Source: Globobulimina sp.
Taxonomy: Eukaryota > Foraminifera > Rotaliida
Assembly (NCBI GenBank): GCA_003354225.1
Contig: PIVH01000202.1
Span: forward strand, 1 to 7,083
Direction of reading: 5' to 3'
DNA length: 7,083 nt
Both the position numbers and the translations under genes were made by a program. The notes below the pieces were generated by a model that saw only the letters and a program-made list of their open reading frames with translations, had not been told where the DNA came from and did not search any database. This document shows, in pieces, positions 1-7,083 of this stretch. Numbering within the stretch: the first letter of the stretch is position 1; every line of letters begins with the position of its first letter.

Positions 1-63
1 CGCCGTATGGAGAGGAGCAGTGGTTGCCGCATATAACTTGCGTATTGAAGATAGAAACCATAG
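1..63 (+). other. probable 3' part of an intron (or whole short intron 5-63)
   Basis: The frame that encodes the lectin-domain residues from 64 onward has four stops immediately upstream (TAA at 34, TGA at 46, TAG at 52, TAG at 61), so coding in that frame cannot continue left. A splice acceptor ending in CATAG at 63 fits. GTATGG at 5 could be the donor of a 59-nt intron, close to the other intron lengths in this gene; GTGGTT at 20 is an alternative. The other two + frames are open here, so a preceding exon in another frame is not excluded. Confidence 0.4.
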
Positions 64-355
64 AGAAATCTATCCCCAGGCCGATGGCATTATATCTGTT
101 TCAGTCATAATATATCTACAAAACAAGACAATTTTATCGTGTTTCTAGACGGCAAATGCATAGAACAGAAACTATCCGTATCGTATCCTAATTTTTCCAC
201 TATAAACAACAATGGAATCTTCCCATTGCATATAGGTGGTTTTTATGGCGATATCGGACAGTCGTTCATCTATGAAACTTCGCTGAATAACTTGACAGTA
301 TCTGCCTTATATTGCGTAGGCGCCACATATAACCCACCCATATATAATCGCAGTG
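64..355 (+). other. ConA-like lectin (LamG-like) domain, C-terminal half, exon A
   Basis: The translation begins RNLSPGRWHYICFSHN, continues with IVFLDGKCIEQ, and then has PLHIGGFYGDIGQSFIYE and LTVSALYCVGATY. This matches the strand pattern of the ConA-like domain near the N-terminal half of large BEACH proteins: a PGRWH-type strand, a strand with a DGK turn, a G-rich strand, and a closing segment that ends LY..G..Y. The domain is usually about 170-200 residues, so its first strands lie upstream of the window. The fold is thought to bind ligands or carbohydrate, but no partner is known here. The start at 64 is chosen because the preceding triplet is TAG and could be a splice acceptor. Confidence 0.7.
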
Positions 356-3300
356 GTACCACCAACAATTACTTTGATCGCATCGCCGCCTTTCCACGCA
401 GTGTACGACAAAGAGCGGCTCCGATGCAGCCACGTAAATACGGCTTATGTTAGACATTATACGGCTTATATCGACGGCTTTGTGTCCATTATATTGGACA
501 CAAATTATTGGATAAAATCGCCGCAAAATGTGCAGAATATGGTGGCGCAATACATTCATACTTTGATTCAAACTCAGCCCAAGATAATGGCCAACTGTTT
601 GTCCCCAAGTTTGTCCCTAACACAAATATTCGATGCTTTTTACCAGCAATCGTTTTCCTTCCACATCAACGACACAAAGTAAGTACTATATGTATATCTG
701 ATGTGTTTTTAATACTAAATATATAAACAAAGAGTGCCCAATGCCACCGAGTCTCGCCACATAGCTTACAAATTGTTAGAATCCGCGGCAGCTTTGGCCC
801 GCTTAAAGCCGTCCACAATTAAATACAGCTCGCATCGCTCCATATCCTTATTAATCTCGCAATGCGTGGCCAAGGCCAAAGATCTACGCTGCCAAATCCT
901 CTCCACCTACGCAGAAATGTGCCACAACGCTCCCGATATCATGTTCACGCAAATGGCGCAAAAGCCTGCTTTTATCAAGGTACTATGGGATATTCTGCAA
1001 GAGAGCGACGCGGAGACCGACCACATCTCCAATCAAATCCTGACCGATACCCGCGTCAAGACCGCCAAGATCTTGATGGCTTTCATCGGCAATCAACGCA
1101 AAGTCTACAGCTCCATCACCAGTCCCACGCCCGTGGTCGTCTCCGTAGTGACGCGTAGCGGCCATGTACACAGATCCGCGTTGGACGAGCTAATCTTTGA
1201 GATCGGCGTCTCTTTAGGCTCACTGCCGCCCTCTTTAGCGTCCTATGCCTCGTTATTAGACATTGTGTTAGGCAAATTTAAGCTAAATATGCCCTCGCAT
1301 TCCAATGCCATTACTTCCTATATTCAACAGCATATCAACAGCAATAAGGAAGACAATGCGAAGCAGACCGAGCCGGAACAAAGCAACCCGGTGCCTTCAT
1401 TCTCGCGCAATAAGTCACTGAATATGAATATGATCCCTTTGGTGTCTGATAAGGATCAGATAAACTTAGTGGGCGCCTTGGGAGGTTTAATGAACTTAAT
1501 CTCAGTGAGTGCGTACAGAATACGCACCAGAATGCTGATGGATATATTGTCATTGGTCTAGACCAGCGATTGCAATCAGAAATTATTGTGCCGGCAACGC
1601 AATTCCTGGGACAAATGGATGGTGAATTTGATCTCATTGGAAGCGGATAATGACGACAGCAGCGCCTGCAATCAATTGGTGTCACAAATTGCGGCCACCA
1701 TTGTCTGGCGCTTTTTGATCAAAGACGATAAGGGTTGGATTTCTGTCATGCAGTTACTAGAGTCCTTAAATCGGAGAATATTGAATCTAATCCGTGCAGA
1801 AAAACAGATAGAAATACAACAGTCACAACAGCAGACCAATGGACATGGCCACGGCCACGAAGAGGAGCACAAACAAACCGCACAGCCGCATAAAATCTCG
1901 ACGGCAACGAAACTAAAATGCCGCGTATTGCACGAGTTTTTAGTACAAGTGTTGGTGTTGGTGCTGAATAGATTTTTAATGGACCAATTACGCTCCGACC
2001 ATGGACCCAAAGGCGGCATTATAAAACGTTCAAATATGAACGATCTATCCGACGCGTCTGAGAATATAAAATCGCGCACGTCTAAGAATTTAATATCCAT
2101 TTTGGATATCACTGAATGGGTATTATTCAATCACAGATTCAGTATGTTATCCATACCACGCATACGCTTGAAACAGGACGCCAAAGAAAGTGATATCACC
2201 GCGGAAATGTTATTTGATACTCCCGACAGTGACATCGACTACGAACCGGAGCAAATCCGCAATGAAATATTGTTATTGAAACGCTTATTATCCTGCTCGT
2301 TGAAGTTCATATCCTTCAAAAACGAGCGACAATTGGTATTGCGCCGATTGTTGCGATACTTAAAGGAAATATTACCGCACAAAGGCTGCCATTTAGTATT
2401 CGACGATGTGGTGAACGCAGCGCGCGAATTTTGTAACCGTTTGCAAACAGTGAGCAAACAAAAAGGCAAAAACAAACCGAAAATCTCCATCAAATCGGAA
2501 AACAATATGAAAACTATGCGCATTGCATACTCGTTTTTAAAAAATGCGTATTTACGCTATACACGCCGTGGCGATGACACTTCAGACAACAAAGCAAAGA
2601 AAATCCGCGCATTACAGGAGGAAGTGTATGCCTTTTGGGGCCCGTTGTTGTTTGAAGATAAAATCGATCCGAACACGGCCAATCAAATGAGTCTGCCCTT
2701 GATATCGGCAGAGGAGTCGCTGGAAAATGGGCAACATCACATCCATTCGTTGTGGGTGTTTTTGCAGCATCAGAAATGGTGGGAATACCAGTTCCAAGAC
2801 AAGAACATGAAGAAGTTCAAAATCGAGTATTCCAACCACGAGAAGGAAGAAAAGAAGAAGAAATTGAGCAACAAAGAGCAATTCGACAAGTATTACAACA
2901 GCTGCACCCACTCATTCTCTCAAGTGCACCACGCGGAAATCGCGCGCATCACTGATCTCAGCAACACCAAACGCAAAAACAAGCGCGACAATGTACGCGA
3001 TTTGAAGAAGTATATGGATTTCTTCGACGAGGACTTTCAATGTCGATTCCCCAATGCAGATACGCCTGATTTTTGGGAGTTGGATCCGCGCGAATCGGCC
3101 AATAACCACACCCGCTTATTGTTGGTGCGCAACTTTAAAGGCAGTAAGCATCTCCATGCCGCAGTCAATAATGGTACTCGCAAACGCGGCGTATCGCGAC
3201 CCGGTTCGGCCAGGAAAAGGAACAGCGGATCGAAGAAGCAGTGGTCGCAACTGTCGCAAGGCTTGCTGAAGGACTTGAAATTGCACGATGGCTTTCCGCA

Positions 3301-6300
3301 GCAGAGCCCGAATGCAATGCAGCCGCATCTGAGTGTGGAGTCCATACCGGAGGAGAAGGAGAAGCTAATGAGTGAGAGTGAGGAGGTCGAGCAGGAAGAG
3401 CAGAGTATGAGTGAGGAGGAGTTGGACGAGGAATATGTCGAAACGAATGAAAAATATCAAAGTGCCAATCTGAGTGGAAAGAAAATATTGTCGTCGTTGG
3501 ATGCTACGTCCATTTCCCCGTTTTTTAAGATTAGTGGCAAGATGTATGTGACTGAGCATCATCTGATATTTGAGGGACATGAATATATCGAAAATGTGCA
3601 TGAGCAGAATGCAGCGGATCAGATCAAGCTAACACAGCAGAGATACGACAGGGAGAAGAAGACCTTATTAATGGGCGGGAGTGACGAATATGAGTTGATT
3701 AAGCAATTAGAATCTGAAAATAAGCAGCAGTTTGAGGAGATATTGGCGTTTAAAGATAGCAATGTCGGCAATAATATCATCGAATATGAGATCTGGTCCT
3801 TGGCGCATATCAAACATTTATATCCGCGGAGGTACTTACTACGCGAGAATGGTTTGGAAATCTGGATTGCTGGCACGAGTCGCTCCTTTTTCTTTACTTT
3901 CAAGAACAGAAAGCGGCGCGGCGAGGTTATCTCTGCCATTTGCAAACATTCGCCGCGGTTTATCAAAGCCAATGCGAATAAGGATTTGCTGGTCAATCCG
4001 CTGAAGATGTTGAAACATGTCGGCTTGACGGAGAAGTGGCAGAAGCGCAAAATATCCAATTTTGACTATTTGATGGAGTTGAATGTGTTGGCTGGGCGCA
4101 GTTATAATGATATCACACAATATCCGGTATTTCCGTGGGTGTTGACAGATTATAATGGCGCCTCATCGGGTATTGATTTGACGGATGATAAGAATTACAG
4201 GGATTTGAGCAAACCCATTGGCGCGTTGAATGCAGACAGACTGCAAACGTACGTGCAGAGATACCAGGACTCATTGCAAGATACAAGCGACTCGTTCCCA
4301 TCCTTTTATTACGGCTCTCATTATATGTCTGCAGGCATCGCATTGTATTATCTGTGCAGAATGGAGCCATTTGCTACGTTGTACATCAATTTGCATGGCG
4401 GCAGGTTCGAGATCCCGGACCGGACTTTTTATTCCATCAACAATGCCTGGGATTTGTCGCTGAATAATATGGGCGATGTCAAGGAGCTGATACCGGAGGC
4501 CTTTTATTTCCCGGAGTTTTTGCGGAATATTAATAAGTTTCCTTTAGGTCACCGTTCAGGCGCTGACGGCAAGGAAGTGAACGATGTTGAATTGCCACTG
4601 TGGGCCAATGGCTCGCCAGAGGAATTTGTCCGGATTATGGGGGAAGCGCTAGAGTCAGATTATGTGTCCAGTAATTTGCATCATTGGATAGATCTCATAT
4701 TTGGTTACAAACAACGTGGGGACGCCTCGGTGACTGCGCACAATGTATTCTTCCATTTGACGTATGCCGGCGCAGTGGATCCAGATACCATCACTGATCC
4801 GACTATAAAGGCCGCCACGGAACAGCAGATCTATCATTTTGGACAGACGCCCAATATCTTATTTCATCATCCACATCCGCAGCGTGTGCATTTGACCAAA
4901 TGTTATTGGCTATGCGAGCTACATTTGCCCTGTAAAATGGACACAAAACTCGATATGTTGCATAAAAAGGAAGAGCATGAAGCACAACGCTCTCATTCCA
5001 GCCACAGTTCGCAGCAATCGATATCTTTGGATGAGCTCATCAATGAGACGGGAATTGTTAAAAACAAACCCTTCGTGATCTGTGAGTTTAAATTGGTAGA
5101 ACAACCCTCACATTTATCCATCGTCCGCAGTGGGCAATGTTTAAAAATATTCGACACTACAGAACGGATATTAACTTTTGAACTGCCAATGTTGGCGTAT
5201 TTAGATTACGCACAACCGGCTAAATCTACGCAGCTACGGACTATCATCGATACTGCGGCCACGCAGATACCGCCGGATTTGCCCATCTTTGAGTTGATGC
5301 CACCGGATTGGAGCGAGAGTATCATCTATCAAACGTTTGTGATATCCTCCAATGGGTTGTATGGCATTACTGGAGGATATCTGGACTGTTCTATCAAAGT
5401 GCATTGGTTGAAGGACGGCTCCACTTTGGCCTCGGTGACAGGATTAGAAAACGGACATAATGACATTATCACTTGTTTGGCATTGGATCATTCATCGCAG
5501 GATATGCTGATTTCGGGCGCCAAGGATGGCAGCATTGTGCATTGGAGCGCGATATTAAAGTCGGCAAAGCCAGGCAGAACGCCACTGATTGGCAAACCAT
5601 ACCGACTGCTGTCTATTCATTACGATGCGGTGCGAGTGATTGCGGTGAATAGCAAAGTGGGCATTATTGTGTCTGCAGCGGATGACGCGACCATTGCGCT
5701 ATATTCTATTGCGCGGAAACGGTTTGTCAGAGAGTTGCTGTTCGAAGGACGTGGCGATAGCACGCATTATAATTATGAGGTATTATTAATTGTTATCTCG
5801 GATAATGGATATATTGTCATACATTCTATTGATGAACGGATACCGTATTTGCGCGTATTGTCGATCAACGGCATCTTGATTCGCAAAATGAAATTAAATG
5901 AGATCTTATTTTCAATAAAAATTGATCAATCCAATAAGATGTTGATTTGTGGCGGCCAGGCATGCAAATTAACGTTTCGTTACATTCATAATCTAGAGAG
6001 CATTCAGGAAATGCCCATCATTGACATAAATGCCAGTGGCTCCTATCTCGCCAGTAATAAATATAAGAAACCGGCGTCGAGAAAAGCAAAGAAAAATATA
6101 AATGCGCAAAGTATTACAGATTCACTTCTGTTGAGTCCGCGGATTGATAAAAATAAAGTGAGTCATTCGAGTGCGTGGAGGCAGCAAAGATATTCGTTTG
6201 TGAATCGTGGTGATGGTGCCCAGCACAGCCGGAAAGGGTCGAAATCCAATGAATTATTTGGACAACGCAGATCGATGCTAAATAATAAAAAGAAGTCGAG

Positions 6301-6907
6301 CAAGTTTAACCATCTTGTTTCGCCACGGATTTCTACCCATTTTCATGGTAGGTTTCATTCCGTCGATGGCAATGCAATATTGTCGGAGTCGCGGATCATT
6401 GATTTTGATTTGGACCCAGATAATACATTTATTATTGTCGTGTTATTGAATGTGAGCATAAACGCAGTGCAATTATTAGTTTATCCGTTGCCGAATACCA
6501 GACATATTCATCAATTTAATAAATTTGTGTATTGTTCAAATAAAGTTTTACAAACTGCGAAAAATACCATATGGGAAAATATTATCAATGTGATTCAATC
6601 GGACCAATCGTCATCGACACCACATCACAATATGAAAATTTCAGAGCTATATTTCAAAAATAAATTGGATTCTACACAGACTTCACTTTTGTCGCATCCC
6701 TCATCAAAAGAAAAGATTGTTGAAACCGGCAAAAACATCATATCAAAACTTAAAAAAACTACCAATAAATTGTCAGACAGCAGCAGCCACCACAGCAACA
6801 ATAATAATAATAACAATCAACATAATAATAACGACAATAATGACTCCTCTTCAATAAATAAATTAGGGAATGCATTTAAATCTTTTTTGCCATGGAAAAA
6901 ACAGTGA
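64..6907 (+). CDS. BEACH-domain scaffold protein (neurobeachin/LRBA/Lvs-like), 5'-partial, spliced
   Basis: The proposed join is 64-355, 402-678, 733-1504 and 1562-6907, giving 2228 codons and a TGA stop; the start codon lies upstream of the window. Domain order is ConA-like lectin half, armadillo-like helices, pre-PH block, PH-BEACH, BEACH, WD40 repeats and a low-complexity tail. The BEACH core is unmistakable: RDLSKPIGALN at 4199, FYYGSHY at 4304, WIDLIFGYKQRGD at 4685 and FGQTP at 4838. No Cys-rich FYVE domain follows the WD40 region, which argues against a WDFY3/Alfy-type protein and for the neurobeachin, LRBA, LvsA or plant BCHC type. In known relatives such proteins are cytosolic, partly membrane-associated scaffolds in vesicle traffic and lysosome-related organelle biology; that role is inferred here. 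All splice sites are predictions. Family identity is very secure; orthology to a single named member is not. Confidence 0.93.
356..401 (+). other. predicted 46-nt intron (alternative donor at 353, 49 nt)
   Basis: The lectin-domain frame runs into a TAG at 451-453, while the conserved sequence that follows (IDGFVSIILDTNYW) is in the next frame. Removing 356-401 (GTACCA donor, pyrimidine-rich TTTCCACGCAG acceptor) joins the two frames through a split Val codon. The donor GTGGTA at 353 gives the same frame with Met in place of Ser-Val. No clear TACTAA-like branch site is seen. A sequencing error or a true frameshift somewhere between about 355 and 453 remains possible. Confidence 0.5.
679..732 (+). 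other. predicted 54-nt spliceosomal intron
   Basis: The donor is a perfect GTAAGT at 679 and the acceptor is CAAAG at 732. TACTAA at 713-718 lies 14 nt before the 3' splice site in a T-rich context, a near-ideal branch site. The intron is clearly more AT-rich than the flanking exons and contains in-frame stops (TAA at 680). Splicing joins HINDTK to VPNATESRHIAY. This intron divides the codon after its second base. Confidence 0.88.
1505..1561 (+). other. predicted 57-nt phase-0 intron whose TAG acceptor is an in-frame stop
   Basis: The frame is open before and after a single TAG at 1559-1561, and family-like sequence resumes immediately after it. A consensus donor GTGAGT sits at 1505 and the TAG forms the acceptor. 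TGCTGAT at 1533-1539 resembles a branch site 23 nt from the end. Removal deletes 19 codons including the stop and joins LMNLIS to TSDCNQKLL, restoring the conserved pattern. The intron length is a multiple of three, so unspliced RNA stays in frame until the TAG. Confidence 0.85.
2600..3154 (+). other. conserved pre-PH region (DUF1088-like) ending in FWELDP block
   Basis: This stretch covers ALQEEVYAFWGPLLFEDK, a long charged helix with EKEEKKKKLSNKEQ around 2842-2881, and then FWELDPRESANNHTR at 3071-3115, followed by RNFKGSKHLHAA. The last part matches the FW.LDP.E....R..L.RN..G..H pattern found just before the PH domain of neurobeachin-class proteins. It marks this as a long-form BEACH protein and not a minimal NSMAF-type one. 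The Lys/Glu helix is likely solvent-exposed. Confidence 0.65.
3173..3460 (+). other. disordered linker: basic Arg/Lys segment then acidic Glu segment
   Basis: Positions 3173-3244 encode a strongly basic Ser/Gly-rich stretch (TRKRGVSRPGSARKRN, then GSKKQW) resembling a nuclear-localisation or phospholipid/RNA-binding patch. Positions 3338-3457 encode a Glu-rich stretch (for example SESEEVEQEEQSMSEEELDEE) with several acidic Ser sites of casein kinase 2 type. Such linkers precede the PH domain in several relatives and are poorly conserved. Function is not assignable. Confidence 0.6.
3485..3964 (+). other. PH-BEACH domain
   Basis: The opening strands read ISPFFKISGKMYVTEHHLIFEG, corresponding to the V.G.L.IT...I.F pattern. 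The domain continues with IWSLAHIKHLYPRRYLLR (RRYLLR at 3827-3844) and LEIWIAGTSRSFFFTF, all hallmarks of the PH-like domain fused to BEACH. Between the third strand and the IW strand lies a charged insertion of about 63 residues (3581-3769). In solved relatives this PH-like domain packs against BEACH and lacks the usual phosphoinositide site; by family knowledge it probably acts in protein binding. Confidence 0.85.
4025..4885 (+). other. BEACH domain
   Basis: About 287 residues, normal for the family, from LTEKWQKRKISNFDYLMELN to FGQTPNILFHHPHPQR. Conserved landmarks in order are NVLAGRSYNDITQYPVFPWVL, RDLSKPIGALN, FYYGSHYMSAG, MEPFATLYINL, GGRFEIPDRTF, DVKELIPEAFYFPEFL, DVELPLWANGSPEEF, YVSSNLHHWIDLIFGYKQRG, LTYAGAVD and the HPHPQR end. 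No stops, gaps or lost core motifs are visible, so the domain looks functional. BEACH domains are required for the trafficking roles of this family; the precise molecular activity is still debated. Confidence 0.97.
5085..6510 (+). other. C-terminal WD40 propeller region
   Basis: WD-like blades are recognisable at about 5330-5407 (ISSNGLYGITGGYLDCSIKV), 5453-5545 (GHNDIITCLALDHS to GAKDGSIVHW) and 5615-5710 (HYDAVRVIAVNS to ADDATIALYSI). Weaker blades run to about 6020 (ISDNGYIVIHSI; MLICGGQACKL), and a final strand set lies at about 6380-6510 (ESRIIDFDLDPDNTFIIVVL). The GH and WD signatures are degenerate (HW or YS in place of WD), as in many BEACH proteins. The propeller is probably a docking surface. 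Blade count and boundaries are approximate. Confidence 0.75.
6040..6372 (+). other. basic Ser-rich insertion within the WD40 region
   Basis: About 110 residues rich in Lys, Arg, Ser and Asn interrupt the propeller between two beta-rich segments. It contains two copies of L(L/V)SPRI (6128-6145 and 6314-6331), RKGSKS, and GQRRSM. These look like proline-directed and basophilic kinase sites in a disordered loop. The reading frame is continuous through it, with no convincing intron signals, so it is judged to be coding. No known domain is recognised. Confidence 0.6.
6713..6904 (+). other. C-terminal tail: basic helix, Asn-rich linker, amphipathic end
   Basis: A predicted basic helix (KIVETGKNIISKLKKTTNKL, 6713-6772) is followed by a Ser/His/Asn low-complexity linker. 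The protein ends with INKLGNAFKSFLPWKKQ (6854-6904), which mixes hydrophobic (Leu, Phe, Trp) and basic residues. Both helical ends could be amphipathic membrane contacts; this is inference from composition. No FYVE or other zinc-binding Cys pattern is present. Confidence 0.55.
6797..6841 (+). repeat. AAT/AAC trinucleotide repeat encoding an Asn-rich run
   Basis: The stretch is mostly AAT and AAC codons, giving seven Asn in a row (6797-6817), then Gln-His and more Asn mixed with Asp. It is an imperfect trinucleotide microsatellite within the coding frame. Such runs are common in protists with AT-rich genomes. Confidence 0.8.
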
Positions 6908-7083
6908 ATTATGCACATATATGTATTTTCTTTTTGTATACAAATATAAATAAATATATTGTATCATTATTATTTTGTTGTTTTTTCTTCTATTTTGTAT
7001 TTTGTTGTTTTTTTGACCCCGTTTTTGTTTATTAAGCATATGTGTTGTTTATATGAACTGTACAATCAATTAATTCCAATTTC
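6908..7083 (+). other. 3' untranslated/downstream region
   Basis: After the TGA the sequence becomes sharply AT-rich and has no open frame of note. It contains a polyadenylation signal and a long T/GT-rich tract at about 6967-7015, typical of a cleavage and polyadenylation region. No second gene starts before the window ends. Confidence 0.7.
6949..6954 (+). terminator. polyadenylation signal AATAAA
   Basis: A canonical AATAAA lies 42 nt after the stop codon and is followed within about 15-20 nt by a T-rich, GT-containing tract (TTTTGTTGTTTTTTC). This is the arrangement of a eukaryotic polyadenylation signal with a downstream element. The implied 3' UTR is short, well under 100 nt. Confidence 0.65.

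Larger units (their letters stand above)
404..2600 (+). other. armadillo-like helical region of the BEACH protein (exons B, C, start of D)
   Basis: The block starts near YIDGFVSIILDTNYWIKSPQ, which fits the conserved L..LW....VQ segment after the lectin domain of plant and amoebal BEACH proteins. Next come helical repeats rich in Leu, Ile and Ala. A good family match is GGLMNLIS spliced to TSDCNQKLLCRQRNSWDKWM, corresponding to the LL..S..N...L.....W..WL pattern. Further on are long leucine-rich helices (for example around 1919-1980 and 2262-2380). A Gln/His-rich loop at 1817-1890 interrupts the helices. In relatives this region is a superhelical interaction surface; partners cannot be predicted here. 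Repeat boundaries are not resolved by eye. Confidence 0.65.

Noticed and set aside
1559-1561. TAG reassigned as a sense codon, or a nonsense mutation making a pseudogene
   Set aside because: A consensus GTGAGT donor exactly 57 nt upstream, a branch-like TGCTGAT and better family agreement after removal make an intron the simpler reading. No other in-frame stop interrupts the next 5.3 kb.
3365-3430. GTGAG-type donors in the Glu-rich stretch as a possible hidden in-frame intron
   Set aside because: The GTGAG strings come from repeated AGT GAG codons. There is no T-rich tract or branch-like site nearby, and acidic linkers are usual before the PH domain.
1672-4120. Several minus-strand open frames of 60-150 codons, some Cys- or Leu-rich
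   Set aside because: They lie entirely within the conserved BEACH-protein exon, overlap one another in different frames and show no family-like sequence. Their compositional bias reflects the antisense of Gln-, Glu- and Lys-rich coding.
6040-6372. The WD40 insertion as an unspliced intron
   Set aside because: It stays in frame for about 110 codons without a stop, has no convincing donor/acceptor pair and encodes repeated motifs with different codons, all of which favour coding sequence.
1586-6907. A separate gene starting at 1586 and distinct from 734-1561
   Set aside because: Both stretches are in the same frame and form one conserved armadillo segment once the intron is removed. No ATG, promoter or 5' UTR is evident at the junction.
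6908-7083. A further gene or RNA gene in the 3' flank
   Set aside because: The stretch is T-rich low-complexity sequence with a polyadenylation signal. No tRNA-like fold or open frame could be recognised by eye.

Overview
The window is most of one large eukaryotic protein-coding gene on the + strand. It encodes a giant BEACH-domain scaffold of the neurobeachin / LRBA / LvsA / plant BCHC type. The visible reading runs from about 64 to a TGA at 6905-6907. The gene's 5' end lies outside the window. Spliced as proposed here, exons 64-355, 402-678, 733-1504 and 1562-6907 give 2228 codons before the stop, in one continuous frame. No gene is supported on the minus strand, and I see no RNA gene, mobile element or CRISPR array.

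The organism looks like a unicellular eukaryote (protist). It has short spliceosomal introns of about 46-57 nt with GTAAGT or GTGAGT donors. One intron has a TACTAA branch-like site. The protein has Asn-rich and Gln/His-rich low-complexity runs, and the AT-rich 3' flank carries AATAAA. Leucine is often TTG or TTA, and base composition is mixed. I cannot name a lineage from this.

Layout: 1-63 is probably intron. 64-355 is the C-terminal half of a concanavalin A-like lectin domain. 404 to about 2600 is helical armadillo-like sequence, interrupted by introns. About 2600-3160 is the conserved pre-PH region ending in an FWELDP block. 3173-3460 is a basic then acidic linker. 3485-3964 is the PH-BEACH domain and 4025-4885 the BEACH domain. 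About 5085-6510 is a WD40 propeller carrying a Ser/Lys/Arg-rich insertion. The C-terminal tail is Asn-rich between two basic helices. 6908-7083 is 3' flank with a polyadenylation signal.

In known family members the lectin-like and ARM parts, the PH-BEACH pair and the WD40 propeller form a large adaptor for vesicle traffic, lysosome-related organelles or autophagy. The same role is inferred here from domain order. No new multi-gene system is visible. The points of interest are gene structure (an intron of length divisible by three whose own TAG would truncate the protein, a second frame-changing junction, and introns confined to the 5' part) and lineage-specific insertions in conserved domains.
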